This document shows positions 40,760 through 51,692 of a stretch of DNA of 64,000 nt, in pieces. Made by a program: the position numbers and the translations under genes. Source of the stretch: Gemmatimonadota bacterium (GTDB taxonomy: Bacteria > Gemmatimonadota > Gemmatimonadetes > Gemmatimonadales > Gemmatimonadaceae); NCBI GenBank assembly GCA_020161135.1, contig JAIUOB010000003.1, forward strand, positions 372,001 to 436,000, read 5' to 3'. Position 1 is the stretch's first letter. Every line of letters starts with the position of its first letter. The notes under the pieces were generated by a model. The model was not told where the DNA came from. It searched no databases and saw only the letters and a program-made list of their open reading frames with translations.

Positions 40760-41542
40760 ATGGACCCTGAACCGATTCTTCTGGTCACACAGTACGACGG
40801 CGGCGGCTTCGCCGGCTGGCAGCGCCAGCCCGACCAGCGCACGGTCCAAGGGGAGATGGAGCGCGTGCTCACCCGACTCTGCGCCAGCCCGGTGTCGGCC
40901 GTGGCCGCGGGACGGACCGACGCCGGGGTGCACGCGCACGGACAAGGGGTGGGCGTTCGGGTCGCGGCGCGGTGGACGCCAGCGGCACTGCAGCGGGCGA
41001 TGAACGCCTTGCTCCCCGGCGATATCTGGGTGGCCGACGCGCATCGGATGACCGCTGATTTCCACCCGCGATTCAGCGCAATTGCCCGCCGATATGATTA
41101 TCTTGTCGGCACGGACGACGCGGCCCGGTCGCCCTTCCGACGGCGCTACGAATGGGCGGTCCCCCGCCCGCTCGCGCCGGAGGCGTTGCATGGCGAGGCC
41201 GCGTGCCTGCTGGGAGAGCACACGTTTCGCGCGTTTGCCGTGGCACATACGGCGCCGATCGACGACCACCACCGCTGCGTGATTCACCACGCCGCCTGGG
41301 TGCCTCGCGAAGGCGGCTGGGTGTTCGAGGTCGAGGCGAACCGCTTTCTCCATCACATGGTGCGATTCCTGGTTGGGACGATGATCGACGTGGCGCAGGG
41401 GCGCCGGCCGCGCGGCACGATCGCGCGCTTGCTCGGCACGGCCGACAACGCCGAGACGTCCCCGCCCGCCCCGCCGCAGGGACTCTCCCTGCGACGCGTC
41501 ACCTACCCGCACGCGTGCTACGCGAGGGTGGGCGCACAGTGA
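40760..41542 (+). CDS. truA: tRNA pseudouridine(38-40) synthase
   Basis: A 260-residue enzyme that makes pseudouridine at positions 38-40 of the anticodon arm. The catalytic aspartate is D54 in AAGRTDAGVHAHGQ; FHPRFSAIARRYDYLV and NRFLHHMVRFLVGTMI are family motifs. ATG 40760. Its stop overlaps the start of the protease gene as GTGA. First gene of a roughly 14-kb plus-strand run. Confidence 0.95.
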   Translation: MDPEPILLVTQYDGGGFAGWQRQPDQRTVQGEMERVLTRLCASPVSAVAAGRTDAGVHAHGQGVGVRVAARWTPAALQRAMNALLPGDIWVADAHRMTADFHPRFSAIARRYDYLVGTDDAARSPFRRRYEWAVPRPLAPEALHGEAACLLGEHTFRAFAVAHTAPIDDHHRCVIHHAAWVPREGGWVFEVEANRFLHHMVRFLVGTMIDVAQGRRPRGTIARLLGTADNAETSPPAPPQGLSLRRVTYPHACYARVGAQ

Positions 41543-43008
41543 CGCACGTGTCCGCTCCCCCCGCCGTGCGTCGTTCCGCCCGCCCGTCGCGCACGACGCT
41601 CGTCGCGCTCGTGGCGCTCGCGCTGGTCGGCTGCGAAGGCGCGAATCCATCCGACTCGGGCGCGCAGACGCGCACACTGCCCCCCGCGCGGCCGACACCC
41701 GGCGGGCCGGTACCTGCGCAGGTCGTCGATGCCTCGCGTCGCACCGCCATCACCACGGCCGTCGAGCGCGTCGCACCCGCCGTGGTCACCGTGCAGACCG
41801 AGACGGTCGAGCGCGTGCCGATGGACGTCTTCGAGTACTTCACCGGCGGACGCACCGGCCAGCGCCGCAACGCCGGCATCGGCAGCGGCTTCGTGGTGCG
41901 GAACGACGGCGTCATCGTCACCAACGCCCACGTGATCAGTGGCGCCGCGAAGGTGTCGGTCGCTATGCGCGACGGCACGATGTACGACGCCACCGTCGTG
42001 GGCGTCGACGAGGCCAACGACCTCGCGGTGTTGCGTATCAAGGCGAAGGACTTGCCGGTCGCACCGCTCGGTCGGTCGGGCGACCTCATCGTCGGCGAGT
42101 GGACCATCGCCATCGGCAATCCGTTCGGCTTCGTGCTCGGCAACAGCGAGCCCAGCGTGTCCGTGGGTGTGGTGAGTGCGGTGGGCCGCAACCTCGCGGG
42201 ACGCGCGGAAGGCGGCGGCATGTACGTCGACATGATCCAGACCGACGCCGCCATCAATCCGGGCAACTCGGGTGGACCGCTCGTCAACGCGACCGGTGAA
42301 GTCATCGGCGTCAACAGTTCGATCTACTCGCCGAGTGGCGGCTCCATCGGCCTCGGCTTCGCCATCCCCATCGATCGGACAAAGCGCATCGTCGAAGACC
42401 TGCTCGAGCACGGCAGCGTGCGGCAGCCGTGGGTGGGACTCCGCCTGCAGACGCCGCAGGTGCAGAATGCGCGCGAGGCGGCCTCGGTGGGTGCCATCGT
42501 CGCGCGCGTCGCGCCGGGCTCGCCGGCCGACAAGGCGGGGGTGCGCCCCGGTGACCAGGTCGTCGGGGCCGGCACGCGTGCGGTGCGGAATCCGTTCGAC
42601 TGGGAAGCGCGGTTGCTCGACCTGCGCGTCGGCGAGTCGCTCCCGGTCACGCTCCGACGTGGCGGCCGCGAGGTGCGCGTCACACTGCAGGTGGCCGACG
42701 CGCCCGAAGTGAGCGCCCAGAAGGTGACCGTACTCCGCGAGCTGCAACTCATCACGCTCACCGACGCCATTCGCCAGGAGCGAGGCGTCGCGTCGGCGGT
42801 TGGTGCCCTCGTGTACAAGGTGTCCGACCGCATCCGCGACGAGATCGGCCTGCAGGAGGGCGATGTCATCGCGCAAGTCGGCAACACACGCATCGCTTCG
42901 GCCGAGGTCGCGTCGCAAGCCATCGAGAGCTACGGCGCCCGCGGCGCGGTCCTCCTCGTGTTCGAACGCAACCGGCAGTACCTGCAGACGTCGTTCTACC
43001 TCCGCTGA
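41539..43008 (+). CDS. DegP/HtrA-like trypsin-fold serine protease, lipoprotein
   Basis: A 489-residue periplasmic protease anchored by lipid. The signal peptide ends in a lipobox (LALVGC, C32). The protease domain (about 65-275) carries the triad H131 (TNAHVIS), D161 (ANDLAVLRI) and S244 (GNSGGPL). A PDZ domain follows (about 295-385, ASVGAIVARVAPGSPADKAGV) and a second PDZ-like domain (about 395-485). Predicted envelope quality-control protease or chaperone. GTG 41539 overlaps the truA stop. Lipid anchoring is not typical of E. coli DegP. Confidence 0.92.
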   Translation: MTHVSAPPAVRRSARPSRTTLVALVALALVGCEGANPSDSGAQTRTLPPARPTPGGPVPAQVVDASRRTAITTAVERVAPAVVTVQTETVERVPMDVFEYFTGGRTGQRRNAGIGSGFVVRNDGVIVTNAHVISGAAKVSVAMRDGTMYDATVVGVDEANDLAVLRIKAKDLPVAPLGRSGDLIVGEWTIAIGNPFGFVLGNSEPSVSVGVVSAVGRNLAGRAEGGGMYVDMIQTDAAINPGNSGGPLVNATGEVIGVNSSIYSPSGGSIGLGFAIPIDRTKRIVEDLLEHGSVRQPWVGLRLQTPQVQNAREAASVGAIVARVAPGSPADKAGVRPGDQVVGAGTRAVRNPFDWEARLLDLRVGESLPVTLRRGGREVRVTLQVADAPEVSAQKVTVLRELQLITLTDAIRQERGVASAVGALVYKVSDRIRDEIGLQEGDVIAQVGNTRIASAEVASQAIESYGARGAVLLVFERNRQYLQTSFYLR

Positions 43009-43024
43009 CCCTTCGCTTCGCCAC

Positions 43025-44464
43025 GTGACCGCTCCGGATCCGTCGACATACAGTTCCCCGCTCGCCGTGCGCTATGCGTCGCGCGCGATGCTCACCCTGT
43101 GGGGACCGCAGGAGCGCTACGGCCTCTGGCGTCGCCTGTGGCTCGTGCTCGCCGAGGCGCAGCAGTCGCTCGGGCTGCCCATCCCGGACGAGGCGCTCGC
43201 CGACATGCGCGCGCATCTCGACGACATCGACTTCGCGGCGGTCGCGGCGTACGAGAAGCAGTTCCGGCATGACGTGATGGCGCATGTGCACGCGTTCGGC
43301 GATGTCGCGCCGGCCGCACGCAAGTTCATCCACCTCGGCGCCACGAGTTGCTACGTCACCGACAATGCCGAGCTGGTGCTCATGCGCCGCGGGCTCGGCC
43401 TGCTTCGGGACAAGCTGCTCGATGCGCTCAGCGCCCTCGACGCGTTCGCGCGCACGTGGCGTGACCTGCCGGCGCTCGGCTACACACACCTGCAGCCGGC
43501 GCAGCTCACCACGGTCGGCAAGCGTGCCACGCTCTGGATGCAGGACATCCTGCTCGACCTCGAGGACCTCGAGCATCGCATCGCCACCCTGCCCTTCCGC
43601 GGCGTCAAGGGAACGACGGGCACGCAGGCCAGCTTCCTCACGCTGTTCGAGGGCGACCACGCGAAGGTGCGGGAACTCGATCGTCGGGTGTGCGCGGCCA
43701 TGGGATTCGCCTCGTCGATCCCGGTGAGTGGGCAGACCTACAGCCGCAAGATCGACGCGCAGGTGCTTGGCGTGGTCGCCGGTGTGGCGGCGTCGGCCTC
43801 GAAGTTCTCGGGCGACATCCGCATGCTGCAGGCGTTCGGCGAGATCGAGGAGCCGTTCGAGAGCAAGCAGATCGGGTCGTCGGCCATGGCGTACAAGCGC
43901 AATCCGATGCGCTCGGAGCGCATCGCGGCGCTCGCCCGCTTCGTGCTCTCGCTCGAGCCCAACGCGAACCAGACGCACGCGGTGCAGTACTTCGAGCGCA
44001 CGCTCGATGACTCCGCCAACCGCCGCCTCGCGATCCCCGAGTCGTTCCTGGCCACCGACGCGATCCTCGTGCTCCTGCACAACGTCGTGAGGGGACTCGA
44101 AGTCCACCCGGCGCGCATCCGTCGCCGTGTCGACGAGGAGTTGCCGTTCATGGCCACCGAGGAACTCATCGTGCGTTTCGTGCGGGCGGGTGGCGACCGG
44201 CAGGAGGCCCACGAGATCATTCGCGGGCACAGCATCGCGGCCGCGCGCGCCGTGAAGGACGGAGCGCCCCGCAACGACATGCTCGAGCGGCTGGCCGCCG
44301 ACCCCGCCTTCGGCATCCCGCTTGCCGACCTGCAGGCCGCGGCGGAGCCGTCGCGCTTCGTGGGCCGGGCGCCCGAGCAGGTGGATGAGTTCCTTGCCGA
44401 GCATGTCGCGCCGTGGCTGGCACGCGAGCGCGTGCGCACGGACGCCGAGGAGGTGCGCGTATGA
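43025..44464 (+). CDS. purB: Adenylosuccinate lyase
   Basis: A 479-residue fumarase-superfamily lyase acting twice in purine synthesis (SAICAR to AICAR; adenylosuccinate to AMP). The flexible signature loop is [29 protein letters not shown] and TLDDSANRR are other active-site motifs. GTG 43025 lies 16 bp past the protease gene. Its stop overlaps the purC start as ATGA. The sequence is closer to the eukaryote-like ASL branch than to the short B. subtilis type; that is an impression from motif style. Confidence 0.94.
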   Translation: MTAPDPSTYSSPLAVRYASRAMLTLWGPQERYGLWRRLWLVLAEAQQSLGLPIPDEALADMRAHLDDIDFAAVAAYEKQFRHDVMAHVHAFGDVAPAARKFIHLGATSCYVTDNAELVLMRRGLGLLRDKLLDALSALDAFARTWRDLPALGYTHLQPAQLTTVGKRATLWMQDILLDLEDLEHRIATLPFRGVKGTTGTQASFLTLFEGDHAKVRELDRRVCAAMGFASSIPVSGQTYSRKIDAQVLGVVAGVAASASKFSGDIRMLQAFGEIEEPFESKQIGSSAMAYKRNPMRSERIAALARFVLSLEPNANQTHAVQYFERTLDDSANRRLAIPESFLATDAILVLLHNVVRGLEVHPARIRRRVDEELPFMATEELIVRFVRAGGDRQEAHEIIRGHSIAAARAVKDGAPRNDMLERLAADPAFGIPLADLQAAAEPSRFVGRAPEQVDEFLAEHVAPWLARERVRTDAEEVRV

Positions 44465-45405
44465 CGGCGGTCGCGGTCTCCGAAACATCCTTGCCGCTCC
44501 CGCTCGTGCGGCGCGGAAAGGTGCGCGACGTGTATGCGGTCGAGCAGGACATGCTGCTGCTGGTCACGACCGACCGCATCAGCGCCTTCGACGTCGTCAT
44601 GGCGCAGGCCATTCCGTACAAGGGCGCGGTGCTCACGCAGTTGAGTGCGTGGTGGCTCAAGCAGCTCGGCGATCGCGTCGCGCATCACCTGCTCTCCGCC
44701 GACACCGATTCGATCATTGCCTACGTGCCGGCGCTGGCGCCGTATCGGGCGCAGATTGCCGGTCGTGCCATGCTCTGCCTGCGGACCGACGTGGTGCCGG
44801 TGGAGTGTGTCGTGCGCGGCTATCTGTCCGGGTCGGCGTGGAAGGAGTACAAGGAGTCGGGGACGCTCGCGGGTGAGCCGTTGGCGCCCGGCCTCCGGGA
44901 AAGCGATCGCCTCGTTCCACCCATCTTCAGCCCCGCTACCAAGGCGGAGAGCGGGCACGACGAGAACATCACCATTGCCACGGTCATCGAGCGGGAGGGC
45001 GCGGAGACGGCGGCCACGCTCGAGCGGCTGGCGCGTCTGGTGTACGAGTTCGGCCGTGATGTGGCGGAGCCGCGCGGCATCATCCTCGCCGACACCAAGT
45101 TCGAGTTCGGCTGGCGCGACGGCATGCTCCTGCTCATCGACGAGGTGCTGACGCCGGACAGTTCACGTTTCTGGGCGGCGGATCAGTACGAGCCCGGGCG
45201 CGGTCAGGCGAGCTTCGACAAGCAGCCGCTGCGAGATTGGCTCGACGCCGAGCGTCGCGCCGGACGCTGGAACGGCGAGGCGCCGCCGCCCACGTTGCCC
45301 CCCGAGGTCGTCGAAGCGACGAGCCTGCGTTATCGCGACGCGTTCCGTCGCATCACCGGCGCGCCGCTCGACCTCGCGGCGCTTGGCCTCGAGGAGGGGC
45401 ACTGA
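44461..45405 (+). CDS. purC: SAICAR synthetase
   Basis: A 314-residue ligase joining CAIR and aspartate with [52 protein letters not shown] and [12 protein letters not shown] are all family motifs. This is the longer type of PurC. ATG 44461 overlaps purB, and its TGA shares one base with the psd ATG. Confidence 0.96.
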   Translation: MTAVAVSETSLPLPLVRRGKVRDVYAVEQDMLLLVTTDRISAFDVVMAQAIPYKGAVLTQLSAWWLKQLGDRVAHHLLSADTDSIIAYVPALAPYRAQIAGRAMLCLRTDVVPVECVVRGYLSGSAWKEYKESGTLAGEPLAPGLRESDRLVPPIFSPATKAESGHDENITIATVIEREGAETAATLERLARLVYEFGRDVAEPRGIILADTKFEFGWRDGMLLLIDEVLTPDSSRFWAADQYEPGRGQASFDKQPLRDWLDAERRAGRWNGEAPPPTLPPEVVEATSLRYRDAFRRITGAPLDLAALGLEEGH

Positions 45406-46055
45406 TGGTCGCTCGCGAAGGTGTCCCCTTCATCCTGGGTGCGCTGGCGCTGGCCGCGGCTGGCTTCGCGCTCGCGCTGCGACAGCGCTCGTGGCCCCTC
45501 TGGCTCGCCGCGTTCCTGCTGCTCGTGATCGCGTTGTGGGTCACGTGGTTCTTCCGGGATCCGGTGCGGACCGGCCCACGCGGCCCCGAAGTGGCGATCG
45601 CACCGGCCGATGGGCGCGTCGTGCTCATCAAGGAGATCGACGAGCCGACGTACGTCGGTGGCCCCACCAAGCGCGTGTCGATCTTCATGAACGTGTTCGA
45701 TGTGCACGTCAACCGTTACCCGGTGACGGGCACGGTACAGCACGTGGTGCATGTCGCCGGCAAGTTCCTCAACGCGATCACCGAAGCGTCGAGCGTCGAC
45801 AACGAGCAGGCATCGGTCGGCATCGACACCGGCCGCCATCGCGTGCTCGTGCGGCAGATCGCGGGACTCATCGCGCGGCGCATCATCACCGATCCGCAGC
45901 CCGGGGCGCACGCCGAGCAGGGGGCGCGCATGGGACTCATCCGTTTCGGCTCGCGCGTCGATGTGTTCCTCCCGCCCGGGGCGACGTTGCGGGTGCGCGT
46001 GGGTGAGCGCACCACGGCCGGTGAGACGGTCATCGCTGACATGCCCACGACCTAG
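45405..46055 (+). CDS. psd: Phosphatidylserine decarboxylase (short form)
   Basis: A 216-residue membrane-associated enzyme making phosphatidylethanolamine. Two N-terminal hydrophobic segments (8-25, 31-50) are followed by the PSD core with APADGRV, FMNVFDVHVNRYPVTG and the self-processing site G182-S183 (IRFGSRVDVFLP), where Ser becomes the pyruvoyl group. This is the short, archaeal-like class. Start ATG 45405 is fused to the purC stop (TGATG). pssA, the preceding pathway step, follows. Confidence 0.95.
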   Translation: MVAREGVPFILGALALAAAGFALALRQRSWPLWLAAFLLLVIALWVTWFFRDPVRTGPRGPEVAIAPADGRVVLIKEIDEPTYVGGPTKRVSIFMNVFDVHVNRYPVTGTVQHVVHVAGKFLNAITEASSVDNEQASVGIDTGRHRVLVRQIAGLIARRIITDPQPGAHAEQGARMGLIRFGSRVDVFLPPGATLRVRVGERTTAGETVIADMPTT

Positions 46056-46058
46056 CCG

Positions 46059-46958
46059 GTGCCTCCCACCGACCCGCGCCTGACGACCGAGCCCGCCGAC
46101 CGACCCCGGCGGCCGCGGCCGCGCGCGGTCGTGGCGCTGCCCAACGGCTTCACACTCGCGAACCTCTTCTTCGGCATCTTCGCCGTGGTGGCGGCGTCAC
46201 GCGGTGACTTCGATGCGGCGGCGCGCTTCATCGTGTTCGGGGCGATTGCCGACACACTCGACGGGCGCATCGCACGGGCCACCAAGAGCGGCTCGCGCTT
46301 CGGGGAGGAGCTCGACTCGCTCGTCGACGCGATCTCGTTCGGCACCGCGCCGGCGCTCATCATGTACTTCGCGGTGTTCCAGAGCACGCGGTGGGAGTGG
46401 GTCTTCTGCTTCTTCTTCACCGCCTGCGCCGTGATGCGCCTCGCGCGCTTCAACGTCGAGCAGGCGGGACGCAGCGTGAAGCACTTCACCGGACTGCCCA
46501 GCCCGGCGGCGGGCATGACGCTGGCCACGTACTACTGGTTCAGCCAGACCCCGCTGTACACCGAGACCATGATCGGTGACCTGCCCTGGCACCAGATGCT
46601 GCGGTGGGTGATGATGGGCCTCGGCATGCTCATGATCAGCAATGTGCAGTACGCCAAGGTGCCCACCGTGAACTTCCATTCGGTGCGCGGCATCCTCGGC
46701 TTTCTGGTGGTGATCGGCACCTTCGTCGGCGTGATCTTCCTGCCGAAGAAGTTCTTCTTTCCCGCGCTGATGGCGTACGTGCTGTACGGCATCCTGCGCA
46801 CCGTGTTCCTCGGTCTCCTCGACCGGCTGCCTGGCCGCGAGGAGCATGACGATGATGTCGTCGAGGAGCACGCTGTCCCACGACGTCGCCGTCGGCGGCG
46901 TCGCTCGCCCCGCCCTGAATCCGGTCCCGAGACCGGTCGCGAGGAGTCTTCGGCATGA
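46059..46958 (+). CDS. pssA: CDP-diacylglycerol-serine O-phosphatidyltransferase
   Basis: A 299-residue inner-membrane enzyme producing phosphatidylserine. The CDP-alcohol phosphotransferase motif is complete: D68-G69-x2-A72-R73-x8-G82-x3-D86-x3-D90. About six to eight hydrophobic segments follow, with LPSPAAG typical of the Pss type. The tail (from about 260) is highly charged with a run of Arg. GTG 46059 is 3 bp past psd. The TGA overlaps the purS start as ATGA. Confidence 0.93.
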   Translation: MPPTDPRLTTEPADRPRRPRPRAVVALPNGFTLANLFFGIFAVVAASRGDFDAAARFIVFGAIADTLDGRIARATKSGSRFGEELDSLVDAISFGTAPALIMYFAVFQSTRWEWVFCFFFTACAVMRLARFNVEQAGRSVKHFTGLPSPAAGMTLATYYWFSQTPLYTETMIGDLPWHQMLRWVMMGLGMLMISNVQYAKVPTVNFHSVRGILGFLVVIGTFVGVIFLPKKFFFPALMAYVLYGILRTVFLGLLDRLPGREEHDDDVVEEHAVPRRRRRRRRSPRPESGPETGREESSA

Positions 46959-47208
46959 CCCGTTTTCGCTGCGCCGTCCACATCGTGCCGCGCCGCGGCA
47001 TCCTCGATCCGCAGGGGAAGGCCGTCGCCGACGCGCTGCACTCGCTCGGCTTCGCCGACGTGGGCGAGGTGCGCGTGGGACGGTACGTGGTCGTCGATGT
47101 CACCGCGGACAGCGAGGACGCCGCGCGCGCGCGGGTCGGTGCGATGTGCGAGAAGCTGCTGGCCAACCCGGTCACCGAAGACTTCGAGATCGCCGGGGTG
47201 ACGAAGGC

Positions 47209-47212
<4 letters not shown>
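46955..47212 (+). CDS. purS: Phosphoribosylformylglycinamidine synthase subunit PurS
   Basis: An 85-residue small subunit that bridges PurL and PurQ in the three-part FGAM synthase. VPRRGILDPQGKAVADALHSLGF and the C-terminal CEKLLANPVTEDFEI are diagnostic. It is overlapped on both sides by 4 bp (pssA, purQ), so the FGAM synthase subunits should be made in step. Confidence 0.95.
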
Positions 47213-47909
<697 letters not shown>

Positions 47910-47913
<4 letters not shown>

Positions 47914-50231
47914 GCACGACATCGTCCAAGGTCGAGGCGCGCCCGGGCGATCCCGCGATCACGCCCGCGCTCGTCGCCGAACACGGCATCACCGAGTTCG
48001 AGTACGAGCGGCTCGTCAACATGCTGGGCCGCACGCCGACCTTCACTGAGCTCGGAGTCGTGAGTGCGCTGTGGAGCGAACACTGCTCCTACAAGCACTC
48101 GCGGCCCATGCTCAAGACGCTGCCCACCAAGGCGCCGTGGGTGCTGCAGGGCCCGGGCGAGAACGCCGGCGTCATCTCCGTCGGCGACGGCTGGGCCGTG
48201 GCGTTCAAGATCGAGTCGCACAATCATCCGTCCGCTGTCGAACCGTACCAGGGCGCGGCCACCGGAGTGGGCGGCATCCTCCGCGACGTGTTCACGATGG
48301 GCGCGCGCCCCATCGCGCTGCTCAACTCGCTGCGCTTTGGTCCGCTCACGAGTGCGCGGGTGCGCTGGCTCTTCGCCGGCGTCGTCAAGGGCATCGGCGA
48401 CTACGGCAACTGCGTCGGCGTGCCCACCGTCGGTGGCGAAGTGGTGTTCGACCCGTCGTACGAAGGCAATCCGTTGGTGAACGCCATGTGCGTCGGCCTC
48501 ATGCGCGAGGACGAACTCATGCGCGCCGTCGCGAGCGGCGTCGGCAACCCGATCATGGCGGTGGGAGCACGCACCGGTCGTGATGGCATTCACGGCGCCT
48601 CGTTCGCCTCGGAGGACCTGTCGGAGGCCAGCGACGCCAAGCGTCCGATGGTCCAGGTCGGTGATCCGTTCACCGAGAAGCTGCTGCTCGAGGCTTCGCT
48701 CGAGCTCATCCGCAGCGGACACATCGTCGCCATCCAGGACATGGGGGCGGCCGGCCTCACGTCGTCGTCGGCCGAGATGGCCGAGCGCGGCGACGTCGGC
48801 GTCACGATCGACGTGACCAAGGTGCCGGTGCGCGAAGTCGGCATGACGCCCTACGAGATCCTCCTGTCGGAGTCGCAGGAGCGCATGCTCGTGGTGGCGA
48901 AGCAGGGGCATGAGGATGCGGTGCGAGCGATCCTCGCGAAGTGGGACCTCGAGGCGGCGGTCATCGGTGAGGTGATTGCCGATCCGGTGTATCGCGTCAC
49001 CGAAGGCGATCGCGTGGTGGCCGAGTTCCCCGGCTCACGCCTCGTCACCGAGTGCCCGCAGTACGTGCTGGAGCCGCGCGAGAGTGAGGCGCTCAAGGCC
49101 GCGCGGGCGCAGGACCCGCACGCCGTGAAGCCGCTCGAGGATGAGCGCGACCACGCGTGGACGCTCGAGCGCCTGCTGTCGTCGCCCACGATCGCCAGCA
49201 AGCGGTGGGTGTGGCAGCAGTACGATTCCACCGTGCGCACGAGCACCGTGCGGGGCCCCGGCAGCGACGCCGCGGTGGTGCGCCTGCGTGGCACCGACAA
49301 GGCCATCGCCCTGTGCATCGATGGCAACGGGCGTCACGTGGCCCTCTCGCCACGCAACGGTGGACGGGCGGCGGTGTGCGAGGCCGCGCGCAACGTGGCC
49401 TGCACGGGCGCGCGCCCCATGGCCATCACGAACAACCTCAACTTCGGCAACCCAAAGAAGCCTGAGGTGTATTTCCAGCTCAGCGAGGCCATCGCGGGCA
49501 TGGGCGAGGCGTGCACGGTGCTCGAGACGCCCGTCACCGGTGGCAACGTGTCGCTCTACAACGAGAACCCGCAGGGCGCGATCCATCCCACGCCGACCAT
49601 CGGCATGGTCGGTCTCGTCGCCTCCATGGCGCATGTGACGCCGAGTGCCTTCCAGGCGGAGGGGCATCGCATCGTGCTGCTCGGCGAGTGTACGGAGGAG
49701 TTGGGTGCCAGTGAGTACCTGCTCGCCATTCACGGGCTCACGATCGGCGCGCCGCCGGTCTGCGATCCAACGAAGGAGCGGGCGCTCATCGACACCGTGC
49801 TCGAGGCGATCACGCGCGGCGTGGTGCGGTCGGCGCACGACTGCAGCGACGGCGGACTCGCGGTGGCGCTGGCCGAGTGTGCGATGCTCGACCGCGCACG
49901 GCCGTTCGGCTTCGAGGTCGATCTCTCGGCGTGGGCGACGCTTCCGCACCGCGCCGTGCTGTTCGGCGAGGCGCATGGGCGCATCGTGGTCAGCACCGAC
50001 GACGCGGCGGCTGTGCTGGCAATCGCGGCCGCGCGGGGTGTGCCGGCCCGGGACATCGGTGTCGTCACGGCGGCGGGCGAAGGCGCCCGCGTGACCATCT
50101 CCGATGACACCTTCACCGCGCCGGTGGATTGGTTGGCCCGCGCGTTTCACGAGGCGATTCCGGTCGCCATGGACGGCGAGACGCCCGCGGAACACGCGGT
50201 GGCCGCCTCGCACGCCCCCACCACCGACTGA
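47910..50231 (+). CDS. purL: FGAM synthase large subunit PurL (small type)
   Basis: A 773-residue ATP-dependent ligase. It belongs to the short PurL that needs PurS and PurQ, not the fused roughly 1300-residue type. Motifs: [58 protein letters not shown], and in the second half [12 protein letters not shown] and [17 protein letters not shown] 47910 overlaps purQ. Confidence 0.97.
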
Positions 50232-50245
50232 GCGGGAGTTCTCCC

Positions 50246-51685
50246 ATGTGTGGCATCTTCGGTGTCTACGGACACCCCGACGCGGCGGCGCTGACCCAGC
50301 TCGGGCTGTACTCGCTGCAACATCGCGGGCAGGAATCGGCGGGCATCGTCGCCGTCGACGGCGTCGGCACGGCGCGGGTGAGTCGCGCCATGGGGCTGGT
50401 CTCCGAGGGCTTCGCCGACGACGAGATGGCGGCCCTCACCGGGCCGATCGCCATCGGGCACACGCGCTACAGCACGGCCGGGTCGTCGGTCATCGAGAAC
50501 GCGCAGCCGATCCTCGCGCGCGTGCGGCGCGGCCACATCGCGCTCGCGCACAACGGCAACCTGACCAACGCCGTCGAGCTGCGTCGCGCGCTCGAGGATG
50601 ACGGAGCGATCTTCACCAGCACGATGGACTCCGAGGTCATCGTGCATCGCATCGCACGGGCCACGGGGGCCACGCCGGAAGCGCGGGTGGCCAATGCGCT
50701 CGCCGGCGTCGAAGGCGCCTACTGCCTGCTCGTGGTGCTCGACGACACGGTGCTCGTCGCGCGTGACCCGCACGGCTGGCGACCGCTCGTGATGGGGCGG
50801 CTCGGTGACGGGATCGTATTCGCGTCCGAGACCTGCGCCCTCGACATCGTGGGCGCCACGCAGGAGCGCGAGATCAAGCCCGGCGAGATCGTCGCCGTCG
50901 ATCGGCACGGCATGCGGAGTGCCCAGGCCATCGCGCCCGAGCCGATCACCCGCTGCGTCTTCGAACACGTGTATTTCGCGCGCCCCGACAGCAAGGTGTT
51001 CGGCGGGTCCGTCGACCGCTCACGCCGCGCGCTCGGCCGGCAGCTCGCGCGCGAATGCCCGGCGCCCGACGCCGACCTCGTCTTCGCGGTGCCGGACTCC
51101 TCGAACTCGGCCGCACTGGGCTTCTCCGAGGAGTCGGGGATTCCCTATGAGCTTGCCCTCATTCGCAACCACTACGTCGGCCGCACCTTCATCCAGCCCA
51201 CGCAGGCCGGCCGTGACGCGAAGGTGAAGGTCAAGTACAACCCGGTCCGCGAGCTCCTCGAGGGCAAGCGCGTCGTGATGGTCGACGACTCCATCGTGCG
51301 CGGGACCACCACGCGGGGCCTCGTGTCTCTCGTGCGCGCCGCAGGCGCCCGAGAAGTGCACATGCGGGTGTCCAGCGCCCCGATCATCAGCCCCTGTTAC
51401 TACGGCATCGATACGCCGCGGCGCGAGGAGCTCATCGCGGCCCAGATGACCCATGAGGAACTCGTGCGTCATCTGGGCGTTGACTCGCTCGGGTACCTCT
51501 CGATCGACGGCATGCTCTCGGCGATGCCCGAGGGCCCGCAGGGATACTGCCACGCCTGCTTCTCGGGGCGGTACCCCACCGCCACGCCGGCCGAGCCCGA
51601 AGCGCTGCGGGCGGGTGGCGAGGTGATCCCGGCAGCCGACGACGCCGCTCCTCCACTCACCCCCATCGCAGCCGCAGTCGGCTGA
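50246..51685 (+). CDS. purF: Amidophosphoribosyltransferase
   Basis: A 479-residue first-step enzyme of purine synthesis. Cys2 (MCGIFGVYG) is the glutaminase nucleophile after Met removal. The PRPP motif VMVDDSIVRGTT is intact. Cysteines in TRCVFEHVYF, ISPCYYG and YCHACFSG match the 4Fe-4S ligands of the B. subtilis-type enzyme. ATG 50246 is preceded by GGGAG; the 14-bp gap from purL is the widest in this purine block. Confidence 0.96.
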   Translation: MCGIFGVYGHPDAAALTQLGLYSLQHRGQESAGIVAVDGVGTARVSRAMGLVSEGFADDEMAALTGPIAIGHTRYSTAGSSVIENAQPILARVRRGHIALAHNGNLTNAVELRRALEDDGAIFTSTMDSEVIVHRIARATGATPEARVANALAGVEGAYCLLVVLDDTVLVARDPHGWRPLVMGRLGDGIVFASETCALDIVGATQEREIKPGEIVAVDRHGMRSAQAIAPEPITRCVFEHVYFARPDSKVFGGSVDRSRRALGRQLARECPAPDADLVFAVPDSSNSAALGFSEESGIPYELALIRNHYVGRTFIQPTQAGRDAKVKVKYNPVRELLEGKRVVMVDDSIVRGTTTRGLVSLVRAAGAREVHMRVSSAPIISPCYYGIDTPRREELIAAQMTHEELVRHLGVDSLGYLSIDGMLSAMPEGPQGYCHACFSGRYPTATPAEPEALRAGGEVIPAADDAAPPLTPIAAAVG

Positions 51686-51692
51686 CCGGCCC

